Assembly (NCBI GenBank): GCA_002431915.1
Contig: DJEP01000016.1
Coordinates: 20,744-49,660 of the forward strand
From: Lachnospiraceae bacterium UBA5895
GTDB lineage: Bacteria; Bacillota; Clostridia; Lachnospirales; Lachnospiraceae
Direction: 5' to 3'
DNA: 28,917 nucleotides
A program made the position numbers and the translations under genes. The number at the start of each line of letters is the position of its first letter. Within the stretch, counting starts at the first letter, position 1. A model generated the notes under the pieces. The model did not search any database, had not been told where the DNA came from, and saw only the letters and a program-made list of their open reading frames with translations. Below are positions 8,821 to 16,503 of this stretch, in pieces.

Positions 8821-8849
8821 ATTATAGCTACTCTGCTTCTATTTTACAA
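8821..8849 (-). promoter_or_regulatory. promoter of the 6S RNA gene
   Basis: TTGTAA (8849-8844), a 17-base spacer and a perfect TATAAT (8826-8821) on the minus strand. The predicted start at about 8814 falls 2-3 bases before the conserved CCTGAG of the RNA. Confidence 0.8.
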
Positions 8850-8879
8850 CTGGAAATTTTACCAATGTTCATGCGGTGA

Positions 8880-8949
8880 GCGCCACTTTATGAACAAAGG
8901 TAGTCTCGCAGTGACGAAAAGCGTGATAGCGCGACTTTGTGAATGGCGC
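8880..8949. repeat. long imperfect intergenic hairpin between pckA and 6S RNA
   Basis: GCGCCA (8880-8885) pairs with TGGCGC (8944-8949). Further in, ACAAAG pairs with CTTTGT and AGTCTCGC with GCGCGACT, one mismatch. There is no U-run and no open reading frame. It lies past the pckA terminator and upstream of the 6S promoter; its role is unknown. Confidence 0.45.
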
Positions 8950-8955
8950 GGGCTG

Positions 8956-8990
8956 AATTAAAAAGGCTGTCTCCGAAGAGACAGCCTTTT
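8956..8990 (-). terminator. strong intrinsic terminator of pckA
   Basis: A perfect 13-bp stem with arms AAAAGGCTGTCTC (8961-8973) and GAGACAGCCTTTT (8978-8990). On the minus strand the loop is C(UUCG)G, an exceptionally stable tetraloop, and the stem runs into UUUUUAAUU. It lies 28 bases past the pckA stop. Confidence 0.93.
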
Positions 8991-9018
8991 GGTTGTCATA
9001 ATTGTCTGTAAAGTAAGA

Positions 9019-10623
9019 TTACAGCTGAGGGCCAGCAGCAACCAGAGCCTTACCGGCATCATTTCCTTCGTATTTAGCGAAGTTCTTGATGAATCTCTGA
9101 GCAAGATCCTTTGCCTTCTCTTCCCACTGAGAAGGATCAGCGTAGGTATCTCTGGGATCCAGAATTCCGGTATCAACACCGGTTAACTCAGTAGGAACCT
9201 CGAAATCGAAGTAAGGAATCTTCTTGGTAGGAGCGGTCTTGATAGCGCCATCCAGGATAGCATCAATGATACCACGGGTATCCTTAATGGAGATACGCTT
9301 GCCGGTTCCGTTCCATCCGGTGTTAACCAGGTATGCCTTAGCACCGTTCTTCTCCATCTTCTTAACCAGCTCTTCTGCATACTTGGTAGGATGCAGCTCC
9401 AGGAATGCCTGACCGAAGCAAGCAGAGAAAGTAGGGGTAGGCTCGGTAATACCACGCTCGGTACCAGCTAACTTAGCTGTGAAACCGGACAGGAAGTAGT
9501 ACTGGGTCTGCTCCGGAGTCAGAATAGATACGGGAGGCAGTACGCCGAATGCATCAGCAGACAGGAAGATTACGTTCTTAGCTGCGGGTGCGGAAGAAAT
9601 AGGACGTACGATATTCTTAATATGGTTGATAGGATAAGATACACGAGTATTCTCGGTAACGCTCTTATCGTTGAAATCAATCTTGCCGTTAGCATCAACG
9701 GTTACGTTCTCAAGCAGAGCATCTCTCTTGATTGCATTGTAAATGTCGGGCTCGGAATCCTTGTCCAGGTTGATAACCTTAGCGTAGCATCCACCTTCGA
9801 AGTTGAATACGCCGTTGTCATCCCAACCGTGCTCGTCATCACCGATCAGCAGACGCTTAGGATCGGTAGACAGAGTGGTCTTACCGGTTCCGGACAGACC
9901 GAAGAAGATAGCGGTGTTCTCACCGTTCATATCGGTGTTTGCGGAGCAGTGCATGGAAGCGATGCCCTTCAGAGGCAGGTAGTAGTTCATCATGGAGAAC
10001 ATACCCTTCTTCATCTCTCCGCCGTACCATGTGTTAACAATAACCTGCTCGCGGCTGGTAATATTGAAAGCTACGCAGGTCTCGGAATTCAGACCCAGCT
10101 CCTTGTAATTCTCAACCTTAGCCTTGGATGCGTTGTAAACTACGAAATCAGGCTCGAAGTTCTTCAGTTCTTCCTCAGTGGGTTTGATGAACATGTTGGT
10201 TACGAAATGAGCCTGCCAAGCTACCTCTACGATGAAACGGATAGCCATGCGGGTGTCCTTGTTAGCGCCGCAGAATGCATCTACAACGAACAATCTCTTG
10301 TTAGACAGCTCCTTTTTAGCGATATCCTTTACAGCAGTCCATGCTTCCTGGGACATACGATGGTTGTCGTTCTTGTACTCATCGGAAGTCCACCATACGG
10401 TGTCCTTGGAGTTCTCATCTTCAACGATGAACTTATCTTTGGGAGAACGTCCTGTATATATACCGGTCATAACGTTTACCGCACCAAGTTCAGTTACCTG
10501 ACCTTTCTCATAGCCTTCCAGCTCAGGCTTCGTCTCTTCTTTGAACAACTCTTCATAAGAAGGATTGTAAACGATTTCTGTGGTTCCGGTGATGCCGTAC
10601 TTGCTTAAATTGATCTCTGCCAT
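9019..10623 (-). CDS. pckA: phosphoenolpyruvate carboxykinase (ATP)
   Basis: A 534-residue enzyme interconverting oxaloacetate plus ATP with PEP, CO2 and ADP. In fermentative gut anaerobes it often runs toward oxaloacetate with CO2 fixation; in others it starts gluconeogenesis. Motifs in order are TGRSPKDKF (from residue 58), the active-site stretch WYGGEMKKG (199-207), the P-loop GLSGTGKTT (242-250) and the metal-binding GDDEHGWDD (261-269). Length is typical for the ATP-dependent family and the P-loop excludes the GTP type. It is a single-gene unit with its own promoter and strong terminator. Codon choice is very uniform, as in highly expressed genes. Confidence 0.98.
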   Translation of the reverse strand: MAEINLSKYGITGTTEIVYNPSYEELFKEETKPELEGYEKGQVTELGAVNVMTGIYTGRSPKDKFIVEDENSKDTVWWTSDEYKNDNHRMSQEAWTAVKDIAKKELSNKRLFVVDAFCGANKDTRMAIRFIVEVAWQAHFVTNMFIKPTEEELKNFEPDFVVYNASKAKVENYKELGLNSETCVAFNITSREQVIVNTWYGGEMKKGMFSMMNYYLPLKGIASMHCSANTDMNGENTAIFFGLSGTGKTTLSTDPKRLLIGDDEHGWDDNGVFNFEGGCYAKVINLDKDSEPDIYNAIKRDALLENVTVDANGKIDFNDKSVTENTRVSYPINHIKNIVRPISSAPAAKNVIFLSADAFGVLPPVSILTPEQTQYYFLSGFTAKLAGTERGITEPTPTFSACFGQAFLELHPTKYAEELVKKMEKNGAKAYLVNTGWNGTGKRISIKDTRGIIDAILDGAIKTAPTKKIPYFDFEVPTELTGVDTGILDPRDTYADPSQWEEKAKDLAQRFIKNFAKYEGNDAGKALVAAGPQL

Positions 10624-10684
10624 CTTACATTAACCTCTTTCCTTTAAATTTATATGTGTCTTTATCTTCTGCCACATCGTCTGT

Positions 10685-10713
10685 ATTATCTCAAACCCCA
10701 GTAAAAAAGTCAA
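10685..10713 (-). promoter_or_regulatory. promoter of pckA
   Basis: TTGACT (10713-10708), 17-base spacer, GATAAT (10690-10685) on the minus strand. Start would be near 10678, leaving a leader of about 55 bases with GAGG before the ATG. Confidence 0.8.
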
Positions 10714-10751
10714 GAAACCGTTAAAAATTTTATACCGATTTTATAATCTCT

Positions 10752-12551
10752 TTACTTTACACCGGTTTCCACTGCCAGCCACTCTTTTTCTTCCTCATTC
10801 AGATAGGGAGAAATCTTCTCGTAGACGGTCTTCTGATACTCATGCAGATACTTTATCTGGGTATCGTTCAGATACTTTTCGTCAATGGCTTCTCTGTCGA
10901 TGGGTACCCAGGTCAGAGTCTCGAAATGCATGAACTGACCGTACTCGTTCTTCACATCGTTTTTCGCCAGCATCACATTCTCGATCCGGATACCGTGGCT
11001 GCCCTGGATGTAAATACCGGGCTCATTGGTGATGTCCATGCCGTCCTCGAACACTGCTTCCACCATACCACCGGTGAATCTCCAGCGCATGTTCTGTGGA
11101 CCTTCGTGTACATTCAGAATGTATCCCACACCATGTCCGGTGCCGCACTGGTAATCGATATCCATATCCCAGATGGGCTGTCTTGCCAGAATATCCAGAT
11201 TCCGTCCGGTACAGCCGTAGAGCCAGTGGGCATGGGTCAGCTGCATTACTGCCGCTGCCACCATGGTGTAATGTTTTTTAATCTCCTCGGAGACGGGACC
11301 TAAGACAATGGTTCTGGTCACATCCGTAGTACCGCCCAGGTACTGTCCGCCGGAATCTACTAACAGCATGCCTTCCGGTTCCAGTGTGGCACAGTTCTCT
11401 GTCGTTGCCTCGTAATGCATCATAGCTGCATTGGACTTATAGCCTGCGATCGTTGGGAAGGACAGGTCTAAGAATTCCGGGATCTCTCTTCTTTTCTGTT
11501 CCAGATAGTCTGCCGCGGTCACTTCGGTGATCTTCTCTTTGCCCACATGGATCTTCAGCCAGTAGATGAATTTGGTTACCGCAACACTGTCCTTCAGGAA
11601 AATCTCCTTCATTCTCGCCTGCTCCACCGGATTCTTGATGGCTTTTAACAGTTCGGTGGGGTTCTTGCCCTCTACCGGCTGCTGGTTCTTCTGCAGTGTC
11701 TTATATAATGTATAACTGCAATATCTGTTGTCCACGAGGATCGCATTGCCTGCGGGAAGTGCCTTCAGGAAATCTACGACCGTGCCATATTCCTTCACTT
11801 CGATGTGATGTGCTGCCAGATACTCTGCCACCTGCGCATCCAGTGCTTTCTGCTGAATAAACAATGTGGCTGTATCCTCTGTGATATAAGCATAAGACAT
11901 TGCCACCGGATTGCATTCCACATCACAGCCGCGGATGTTAAAGAGCCACATCAGATCGTCCAGTTTGGTCAGAAGCAGTGCATTGGCGCCGTTCTTTGCC
12001 ATCTTTTCTCTGGTCTCTGCAAGTTTCTCTTCCACGCTCTTGCCGGCGAGCTTCTCATCCAGTACCGTTACTTTTCCGGCAGGGAAATCCGGTCTGTCCG
12101 TCCAGATACTGTCTGCCAGATCCTTCTCATAAGCAATGCGGATCTGTGCCTTTGCCAATACCTTTTCGTATTTTTTACCATCCATGGCGGCGATGACTCT
12201 GCCGTCGAAGCCTAAGGTCTGTCCCTGCTGCATGTTCTGCTCCAGGAACTCCTCAATGGTGGGAACCCCTTCCTGCAGCATACGGAACAGTTCTACGGTC
12301 GTTCCTTCCAGTTCGGTTTCCGCCTGAATGAAATATCTGCCGTCGGTCCACAGTCCGGCACCGTCCTTCCATACTAACAGGGTGCCGTTGGAACCGGTGA
12401 AGTTACTGAAATATTCTCTTACTTTAAAATAATCATTTACATATTCGGAGTTATGAAAATCCGCTGTGGGCATCATATAGAAGTCAATGCCCCCTTCCTG
12501 CATTTTCTCTCTGAGAAGTGCAAGTCTGTCCTGAATCACTTTGTTTTCCAT
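10752..12551 (-). CDS. pepP: aminopeptidase P family protein (Xaa-Pro aminopeptidase, M24B)
   Basis: A 599-residue three-domain M24B peptidase that removes an N-terminal residue followed by proline. Two creatinase-like N-terminal domains (about 1-300) precede the pita-bread catalytic domain. All five metal ligands can be seen: D399 and D410 in VDSGGQYLGGTTD, H473 in TGHGVGY, E510 in NEPG, and E524 in IRIENV. The length fits the long eukaryote-like class found in Firmicutes. The gene follows deoC by 23 bases with AAAGGAA before its ATG, so the two are probably one operon. No terminator is evident at its end. Confidence 0.93.
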   Translation of the reverse strand: MENKVIQDRLALLREKMQEGGIDFYMMPTADFHNSEYVNDYFKVREYFSNFTGSNGTLLVWKDGAGLWTDGRYFIQAETELEGTTVELFRMLQEGVPTIEEFLEQNMQQGQTLGFDGRVIAAMDGKKYEKVLAKAQIRIAYEKDLADSIWTDRPDFPAGKVTVLDEKLAGKSVEEKLAETREKMAKNGANALLLTKLDDLMWLFNIRGCDVECNPVAMSYAYITEDTATLFIQQKALDAQVAEYLAAHHIEVKEYGTVVDFLKALPAGNAILVDNRYCSYTLYKTLQKNQQPVEGKNPTELLKAIKNPVEQARMKEIFLKDSVAVTKFIYWLKIHVGKEKITEVTAADYLEQKRREIPEFLDLSFPTIAGYKSNAAMMHYEATTENCATLEPEGMLLVDSGGQYLGGTTDVTRTIVLGPVSEEIKKHYTMVAAAVMQLTHAHWLYGCTGRNLDILARQPIWDMDIDYQCGTGHGVGYILNVHEGPQNMRWRFTGGMVEAVFEDGMDITNEPGIYIQGSHGIRIENVMLAKNDVKNEYGQFMHFETLTWVPIDREAIDEKYLNDTQIKYLHEYQKTVYEKISPYLNEEEKEWLAVETGVK

Positions 12552-12574
12552 TGTTCTATTCCTTTCAAAAAGCC

Positions 12575-13240
12575 TTAATAGCCTTCGGTAAGTTCACCCT
12601 TACAGAGTCCTACGGCTCTGGAGGTACCGATACGGTCACAGCCAAGATCTATGAACAGCTCCAGATCTTCCATGCTGGACACACCTCCTGCCGCCTTGAT
12701 CTTCACGCCTGGACCGATGTATTTTTTGAACAGCTCCACATCTTCCTTTGTGGCACCGCCGGTTCCGAAGCCGGTGGAAGTCTTGATGAAGTCCGCACCT
12801 GCATTGGTCACTGCCTTACACATGGCGATCTTCTCTTCTTCGGTCAGATAGCAGGTCTCGATGATGACTTTGAGGATGTGATCCCCACACTCTTTTTTCA
12901 AAGTCCGGATCTCTTTCTCCACCTTGTCAAACAGACCGTTCTTCACATCGCTGATGTTGACTACCATATCGATCTCGTTGCAGCCGTCTTCCAGTGCCTT
13001 ACGTACTTCCGCAACCTTTGCTTCCGTCACACTGTAGCCTAACGGGAATCCCACTACGGTACAGATATTGATCTTGTCCCCATAGGTGTCATGGATTCTC
13101 TTAATATAACAGGGCGGCACACATACACTGGCGGTATGATATTTTATCGCCTCATCACACAATTTCTGAATATCCTCCCAGGTAGCGAATGCCTTCAGTT
13201 GCGTATGATCCACCTTTCCGAGCATTTCTTTTGCTGTCAT
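12575..13240 (-). CDS. deoC: deoxyribose-phosphate aldolase
   Basis: A 221-residue class I aldolase splitting 2-deoxyribose-5-phosphate into acetaldehyde and glyceraldehyde-3-phosphate, the last step in using deoxynucleosides as carbon source. Catalytic features are in place: D91 in CNEIDMVVN, the Schiff-base lysine K153 in FIKTSTGFGTGGAT and the assisting K182 in KIKAAGG. AAGGAG precedes ATG 13240. First gene of the deoC-pepP unit. It would use products of the purine nucleoside phosphorylase encoded elsewhere in the window, though a phosphopentomutase is not in view. Confidence 0.97.
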   Translation of the reverse strand: MTAKEMLGKVDHTQLKAFATWEDIQKLCDEAIKYHTASVCVPPCYIKRIHDTYGDKINICTVVGFPLGYSVTEAKVAEVRKALEDGCNEIDMVVNISDVKNGLFDKVEKEIRTLKKECGDHILKVIIETCYLTEEEKIAMCKAVTNAGADFIKTSTGFGTGGATKEDVELFKKYIGPGVKIKAAGGVSSMEDLELFIDLGCDRIGTSRAVGLCKGELTEGY

Positions 13241-13304
13241 GTCATTCTCCTTTTCTATGTATCTATCTGCTATAATGAATTGTTATTACTGACTGACCCT
13301 ACTT

Positions 13305-13333
13305 ATTATAGCAAAGAACCCTTTTAATATAAA
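13305..13333 (-). promoter_or_regulatory. probable promoter of deoC
   Basis: A perfect TATAAT (13310-13305) on the minus strand with TTTATA (13333-13328) 17 bases upstream. The -35 is weak. A second TATAAT faces it on the plus strand at 13271-13276, making an inverted pair GCTATAAT/ATTATAGC. Confidence 0.55.
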
Positions 13334-13424
13334 GTCTAAAGTTTTATTTTGACTGATGAGCTAGTGAAGCAAAGCCACGAACGCCAACGGCGAACGGAAC
13401 ATCACACCTTGATGTCTCGTCTCC

Positions 13425-13592
13425 GGGTGTGAATTTTCTAATGAAAAGTGATAAAGCGGTTCTCATCATGACGGGGTCGCCTACACGCGCCCTCCATGGC
13501 GCAAAAAGCCATGCATGCATGGCTTGGCTGAAGCGGACACGATGTCCGCTTCCCCCTGTCGTTCTACACTTTTCAAGAAAATATCAACACCC
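13425..13592. repeat. structured element A: cruciform with three internal hairpins
   Basis: The ends pair in three collinear segments: GGGTGT/ACACCC (13425-13430, 13587-13592), ATTTTCT/AGAAAAT (13433-13439, 13576-13582) and GAAAAGTG/CACTTTTC (13443-13450, 13567-13574). Inside, GACGGGG (13470-13476) pairs with CCCC-t-GTC (13553-13560). That stem encloses hairpins GCGCC/GGCGC (13487-13502), the perfect palindrome AAGCCATGCATGCATGGCTT (13506-13525), and a 10-bp GAAGCGGACA/TGTCCGCTTC stem with a 3-base loop (13530-13552). It could be a structured RNA or a miniature inverted-repeat element; no target-site duplication is evident. Confidence 0.65.
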
Positions 13593-13679
13593 TCCAACAG
13601 ACATCGCGGCATGACATTCCGTCCACCATGGGCGTTCTGTGTTTCAAAATTCCATGTTTATCTCTTTTTCAATACCGAA

Positions 13680-13887
13680 GGGCACAACAAGGCTTTTTGG
13701 TATCCTGTGTGCCCATGACACTGAAGGAAAAGGGCACACGGAAGTTGGTGCCAGTCGACTGTACCCTTGACATTTGTAAAAATGGGCATGATAAACCTAT
13801 ATATAGCTCTCCGTGCCCTTATTGCAGAAAAAAATGGGCATGGAAAGACTTGTTCAGAGCATCTGTGCCCATGGCTTACTTCAAAAT
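13680..13887. repeat. structured element B: four tandem 52-base hairpin units
   Basis: Units begin at 13680, 13732, 13784 and 13836, exactly 52 bases apart, and align with no gap. Positions 1-5 are GGGCA in all four; positions 30-35 are GTGCCC (GTACCC in unit 2); position 37 is T and positions 49-51 are AAA throughout. The two conserved blocks pair with each other. On the minus strand three hairpins are followed by U-runs (ATTTTTTT, ATTTTT, TTTT), like serial terminators. The 20-odd bases between the arms differ widely between units. A degenerate fifth unit may start at 13630. The period is not a multiple of three, arguing against a coding repeat. Confidence 0.75.
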
Positions 13888-13891
13888 GCCA

Positions 13892-14049
13892 GTAGCCCGC
13901 AGTCGGGGTAAGGACAAGCAGACTCTAAGCAGTCGTCGGTACTTAGCGAGGGTACTTTCCTCGCTTATGTACCGCTACGGGCTGCGTCCGTAAGCGAATC
14001 GTGCTAAAGCACGCGCGGGTCTGCGGTTCTTAGCCCCAATGCGGGCTAC
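13892..14049. repeat. structured element C: paired ends enclosing three hairpins
   Basis: The ends GTAGCCCGCA (13892-13901) and TGCGGGCTAC (14040-14049) are a perfect 10-bp inverted pair. Pairing continues inward through GGGG/CCCC, TAAG/CTTA and GCAGAC/GTCTGC (13918-13923, 14019-14024). Enclosed are a long hairpin with GGTAC/GTACC and GCGAGG/CCTCGC (13938-13973), TACGG/CCGTA (13976-13992) and CGTGC-TAAA-GCACG (14000-14013). It directly abuts array B and follows the degV stop by about 35 bases. A structured RNA or a miniature inverted-repeat element are both possible. Confidence 0.65.
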
Positions 14050-14084
14050 GGCGATTCGATAACATTTCTTCACTAACTCTCCAT

Positions 14085-14948
14085 TTACCGTTCCTCTCCC
14101 AGGAAAAACAGTGCCAGTGTTCCGGGACCGGAATGGGACCCAATGGTAGGTCCGACATAATTGATCAGGAAGCTGTCGATTCCGAACCGTTCCTTCACCA
14201 GATCTCTTACCAGTTCTGCCGCGGAAAGATCATCTCCATGGCTGATGAATACAATATCATTCTTATCACGGTAAGAACCCATTTTTTCTTCCATGTAATC
14301 CACCAGTGCATGGAGGGATTTTTTACGTCCTCTCACCTTGCCGATGACGATCAGGTGTCCCTCATTGTCCACATGAAGCTTGGGCTTGATGCCTGCCAGT
14401 GTTCCCACAAATGCCGTTGCCTTGCTGACACGACCTCCGCGATAGAGATGGTACAGATCATCTACGGTAAATACATGCACGAGATGCAGACGGTTATTTT
14501 TCACCCACTCCGCAACTTCTTCTATGGTTTTCCCCTGGTCTCTTAAGGCAACTGCCTTATGCACCAACAGTCCCTCTCCGAGAGATGCACACAGACTGTC
14601 AATGACAATGATCCTGCAGTCCGGCTGCTCTTCCATGATCTCTTCGGCAGCCATACGCATACTGTTATAGGTACCGCTCAGTCCGGAGGAAAAGGCAATA
14701 CACAGGATCTCTTTATTTTCTTTTAAATATTCCAGGAAATGCGCTTTTGCTTCCTCAGGATTGACCTGGGAAGTCGTGGGCATCTTGCCGCTTCTCATCA
14801 GTGCATAGAACTCCTTCTCAGGAAGTTCCTGTCCCTGTCCGTAAGTCACACCATCCATAATATAGCTGAGATTCATACATCCAAGATCATGCTCTTTCAG
14901 GTATTCTTTGGGCAGATCTGCTGTACTGTCTGTAACGATTTTAAACAT
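14085..14948 (-). CDS. DegV family fatty-acid-binding protein
   Basis: A 287-residue DegV fold protein. The first segment FKIVTDSTADLP, TTSQ (58-61), SSGLSGTYNS (87-96) and LYRGGRVSKATAF are family hallmarks. DegV homologues bind a long-chain fatty acid; the best-studied relatives (FakB) present it to a kinase for phospholipid synthesis, but many paralogues have no proven partner. No FakA gene is nearby. ATG 14948 has AGGAGG upstream; the frame is open to 15014 but that start lies upstream of the predicted transcript start. It appears to be a single-gene unit whose 3' end runs into the structured island. Confidence 0.9.
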   Translation of the reverse strand: MFKIVTDSTADLPKEYLKEHDLGCMNLSYIMDGVTYGQGQELPEKEFYALMRSGKMPTTSQVNPEEAKAHFLEYLKENKEILCIAFSSGLSGTYNSMRMAAEEIMEEQPDCRIIVIDSLCASLGEGLLVHKAVALRDQGKTIEEVAEWVKNNRLHLVHVFTVDDLYHLYRGGRVSKATAFVGTLAGIKPKLHVDNEGHLIVIGKVRGRKKSLHALVDYMEEKMGSYRDKNDIVFISHGDDLSAAELVRDLVKERFGIDSFLINYVGPTIGSHSGPGTLALFFLGEER

Positions 14949-14994
14949 TGATTGCCTCCTGACATTATAAAATTTATGGCTTTTCTTTTGCGCC

Positions 14995-15023
14995 ATTATA
15001 GCATTGATAGGCAATCATTTCAA
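14995..15023 (-). promoter_or_regulatory. promoter of degV
   Basis: TTGAAA (15023-15018), 17-base spacer, perfect TATAAT (15000-14995) on the minus strand. Start near 14988, leader about 40 bases. Confidence 0.82.
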
Positions 15024-15050
15024 TTTTGCTGGCAAAAGTGATACATTTTG

Positions 15051-16472
15051 TCACATTCTCCGGCGGATCAGACGTTTTTTCAATTTCTGCATATCTAACG
15101 GAAACAGAGGATAGAGATAGCTCTGCCCGGATATGGTTTTGTTGGTAAAAATAGCAAAGACCGTCACCGCGATTCCAAGCAGATACCCCCAGAGTCCGAA
15201 GCACTGTGTCAGAATCAGATTTAATATCCTCATAAATTTCAATGCATATCCCAGTTCGTAATTCGCCTGGGTATAATTTGCAATCGCCACGAATGCCATT
15301 GCCAACATCACTTCCGGGCTGAACCATCCGCTCTCCACCGAGAATTCCCCCAACACCAGTGCTGCCATCACACTTAAAGGAGTACTCAGCATATTCGGAG
15401 TATTCACCGCCGCCAGCCGCAGACCGTCGATTGCCAGTTCCAACAGTAAAAACTGCAATAACAACGGCACATTGGGCTCTTCTTTTAATATGGTAAATGC
15501 CAGATTCTCGGGAATCCACATCCGGTGGTTCATAAGCAGCAGGTACGTCGGTGTCACAAAATACGTAAGCAGCGCAATCAGAAATCTGGTCAGTCTCAGA
15601 TACGTTCCGGTGACCGGCGGAAAATAATAATCGTCCGCTTCCTCCACCACATCAAAAATGGTCGTGGGCAGAATCATCGCCGATGGGGAATTGTCCACCA
15701 AAATAATCAGATTGCCTTCCAGCACATGGGCTGCCGCCGTGTCCGGTCGTTCCGTATATTTGAATTTCGGAAAAGGATTATACCATTTCCTGCGGTAGAG
15801 GCATTCCGCCAGGCTTTCCTGGTTCATGGACAAGGCATCTGCCTGAATGGAACGGATCCGCTCTCTGACTCTGTTCAAAAGCTCCGGATCCACGCGGTTC
15901 TCCATATAACATAATACGATATCCGTCCGGGAATTTGCTCCGGCATTGAGCATTTCCATATGCAGATCCGTGCTGCGGATCCTGCGGCGGATCAACGCGG
16001 TATTAAATACCACCGTCTCCACAAATCCGTCCTTGGAACCTCGAAGCACCTTGTCCTTCTCCGGCTCCTCCACGCCTCTCGCCGGATAAGTCCTGGCGTC
16101 GATCAGCACTGCTTTTTCATAGCCGTCTACGACCAGGACAAACACTCCGGAAAGTAACGCTCCCAATACCTTTTCCCAGGTATCGTCCAGATCCACCTCC
16201 ACGTACGGGATGGCGATCTTGGACATCTCGTGGGCATCCTTTGGGAAATCCTCCGGTGTCAGGTCCATAAGGTACTGCAATAGTTTCTGCATCAGTTCAT
16301 CCTTGCAGAAGCCATCGATGAGATACATGCAGGCATCGGTGTCTCCGATACGGATGACCCGGTGAATAATATCGAAGTTCGTCTCAAGCCCCATCCGTCC
16401 ATCCATATATTGCATGTTCTGCGCCAGATCTTTGGAAAGTTTTTGTGGTGTCTGCTGCTTCGTCTGTGACAT
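15051..16472 (-). CDS. spore germination protein, SpoVAF/GerA A-subunit family
   Basis: A 473-residue protein with a soluble N-terminal half and four to five hydrophobic segments in the C-terminal half, as in GerA-type A subunits. Stretches such as VVDGYEKAVLIDARTYPARG, EEPEKDKVLRGSKDGFVET and FNTALIRRRIR are very close to the SpoVAF branch, whose Bacillus members enhance germination from the inner spore membrane. No B or C receptor subunit and no spoVA gene is adjacent, so it stands alone, which also favours SpoVAF over a full germinant receptor. ATG 16472 follows AAGGGGG; the upstream in-frame start at 16517 lacks a site. A sigma-G-like promoter is suggested at 16504-16534. Confidence 0.88.
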   Translation of the reverse strand: MSQTKQQTPQKLSKDLAQNMQYMDGRMGLETNFDIIHRVIRIGDTDACMYLIDGFCKDELMQKLLQYLMDLTPEDFPKDAHEMSKIAIPYVEVDLDDTWEKVLGALLSGVFVLVVDGYEKAVLIDARTYPARGVEEPEKDKVLRGSKDGFVETVVFNTALIRRRIRSTDLHMEMLNAGANSRTDIVLCYMENRVDPELLNRVRERIRSIQADALSMNQESLAECLYRRKWYNPFPKFKYTERPDTAAAHVLEGNLIILVDNSPSAMILPTTIFDVVEEADDYYFPPVTGTYLRLTRFLIALLTYFVTPTYLLLMNHRMWIPENLAFTILKEEPNVPLLLQFLLLELAIDGLRLAAVNTPNMLSTPLSVMAALVLGEFSVESGWFSPEVMLAMAFVAIANYTQANYELGYALKFMRILNLILTQCFGLWGYLLGIAVTVFAIFTNKTISGQSYLYPLFPLDMQKLKKRLIRRRM

Positions 16473-16503
16473 AAAAATCCCCCTTTGGGTACATATCATA
16501 ACT

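Larger units (their letters stand above)
13334..14084. other. 750-base gene-free island, densely structured
   Basis: No reading frame here has a ribosome binding site plus protein-like composition, and the 121-codon frame across 13628-13993 runs straight through hairpins. The interval holds small hairpins (CGCC/GGCG near 13382; CACACC/GGTGTG at 13403-13431), cruciform A (13425-13592), a 52-base tandem array (13680-13887) and folded element C (13892-14049), described separately. It lies downstream of degV and upstream of the deoC promoter, both minus strand. Confidence 0.75.

Noticed and set aside
9622..10608. 328-codon open frame antisense to pckA
   Set aside because: It is the mirror of a highly biased, strongly conserved gene; composition is not protein-like and no binding site is present.
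13269..13312. Facing TATAAT boxes (GCTATAAT/ATTATAGC) as a regulatory operator or convergent promoters
   Set aside because: The plus-strand box has no -35 partner; the symmetry is explained well enough by chance similarity of AT-rich promoter sequence.
13680..13887. CRISPR array
   Set aside because: The conserved parts are only two short arms within each unit, not an identical 25-37-base repeat, and no cas genes are present.
13628..13993. Plus-strand 121-codon frame with a CPYC motif
   Set aside because: It runs across the hairpin array and element C, has no convincing ribosome binding site, and the 52-base period shifts frame between units.
13425..14049. Integron attC sites or IS200/IS605 ends
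   Set aside because: No GTTRRRY/RYYYAAC core sites, integrase or transposase genes are present in the window.
14949..15014. N-terminal extension of DegV
   Set aside because: The start would lie upstream of the predicted transcription start, and AGGAGG precedes the ATG at 14948.
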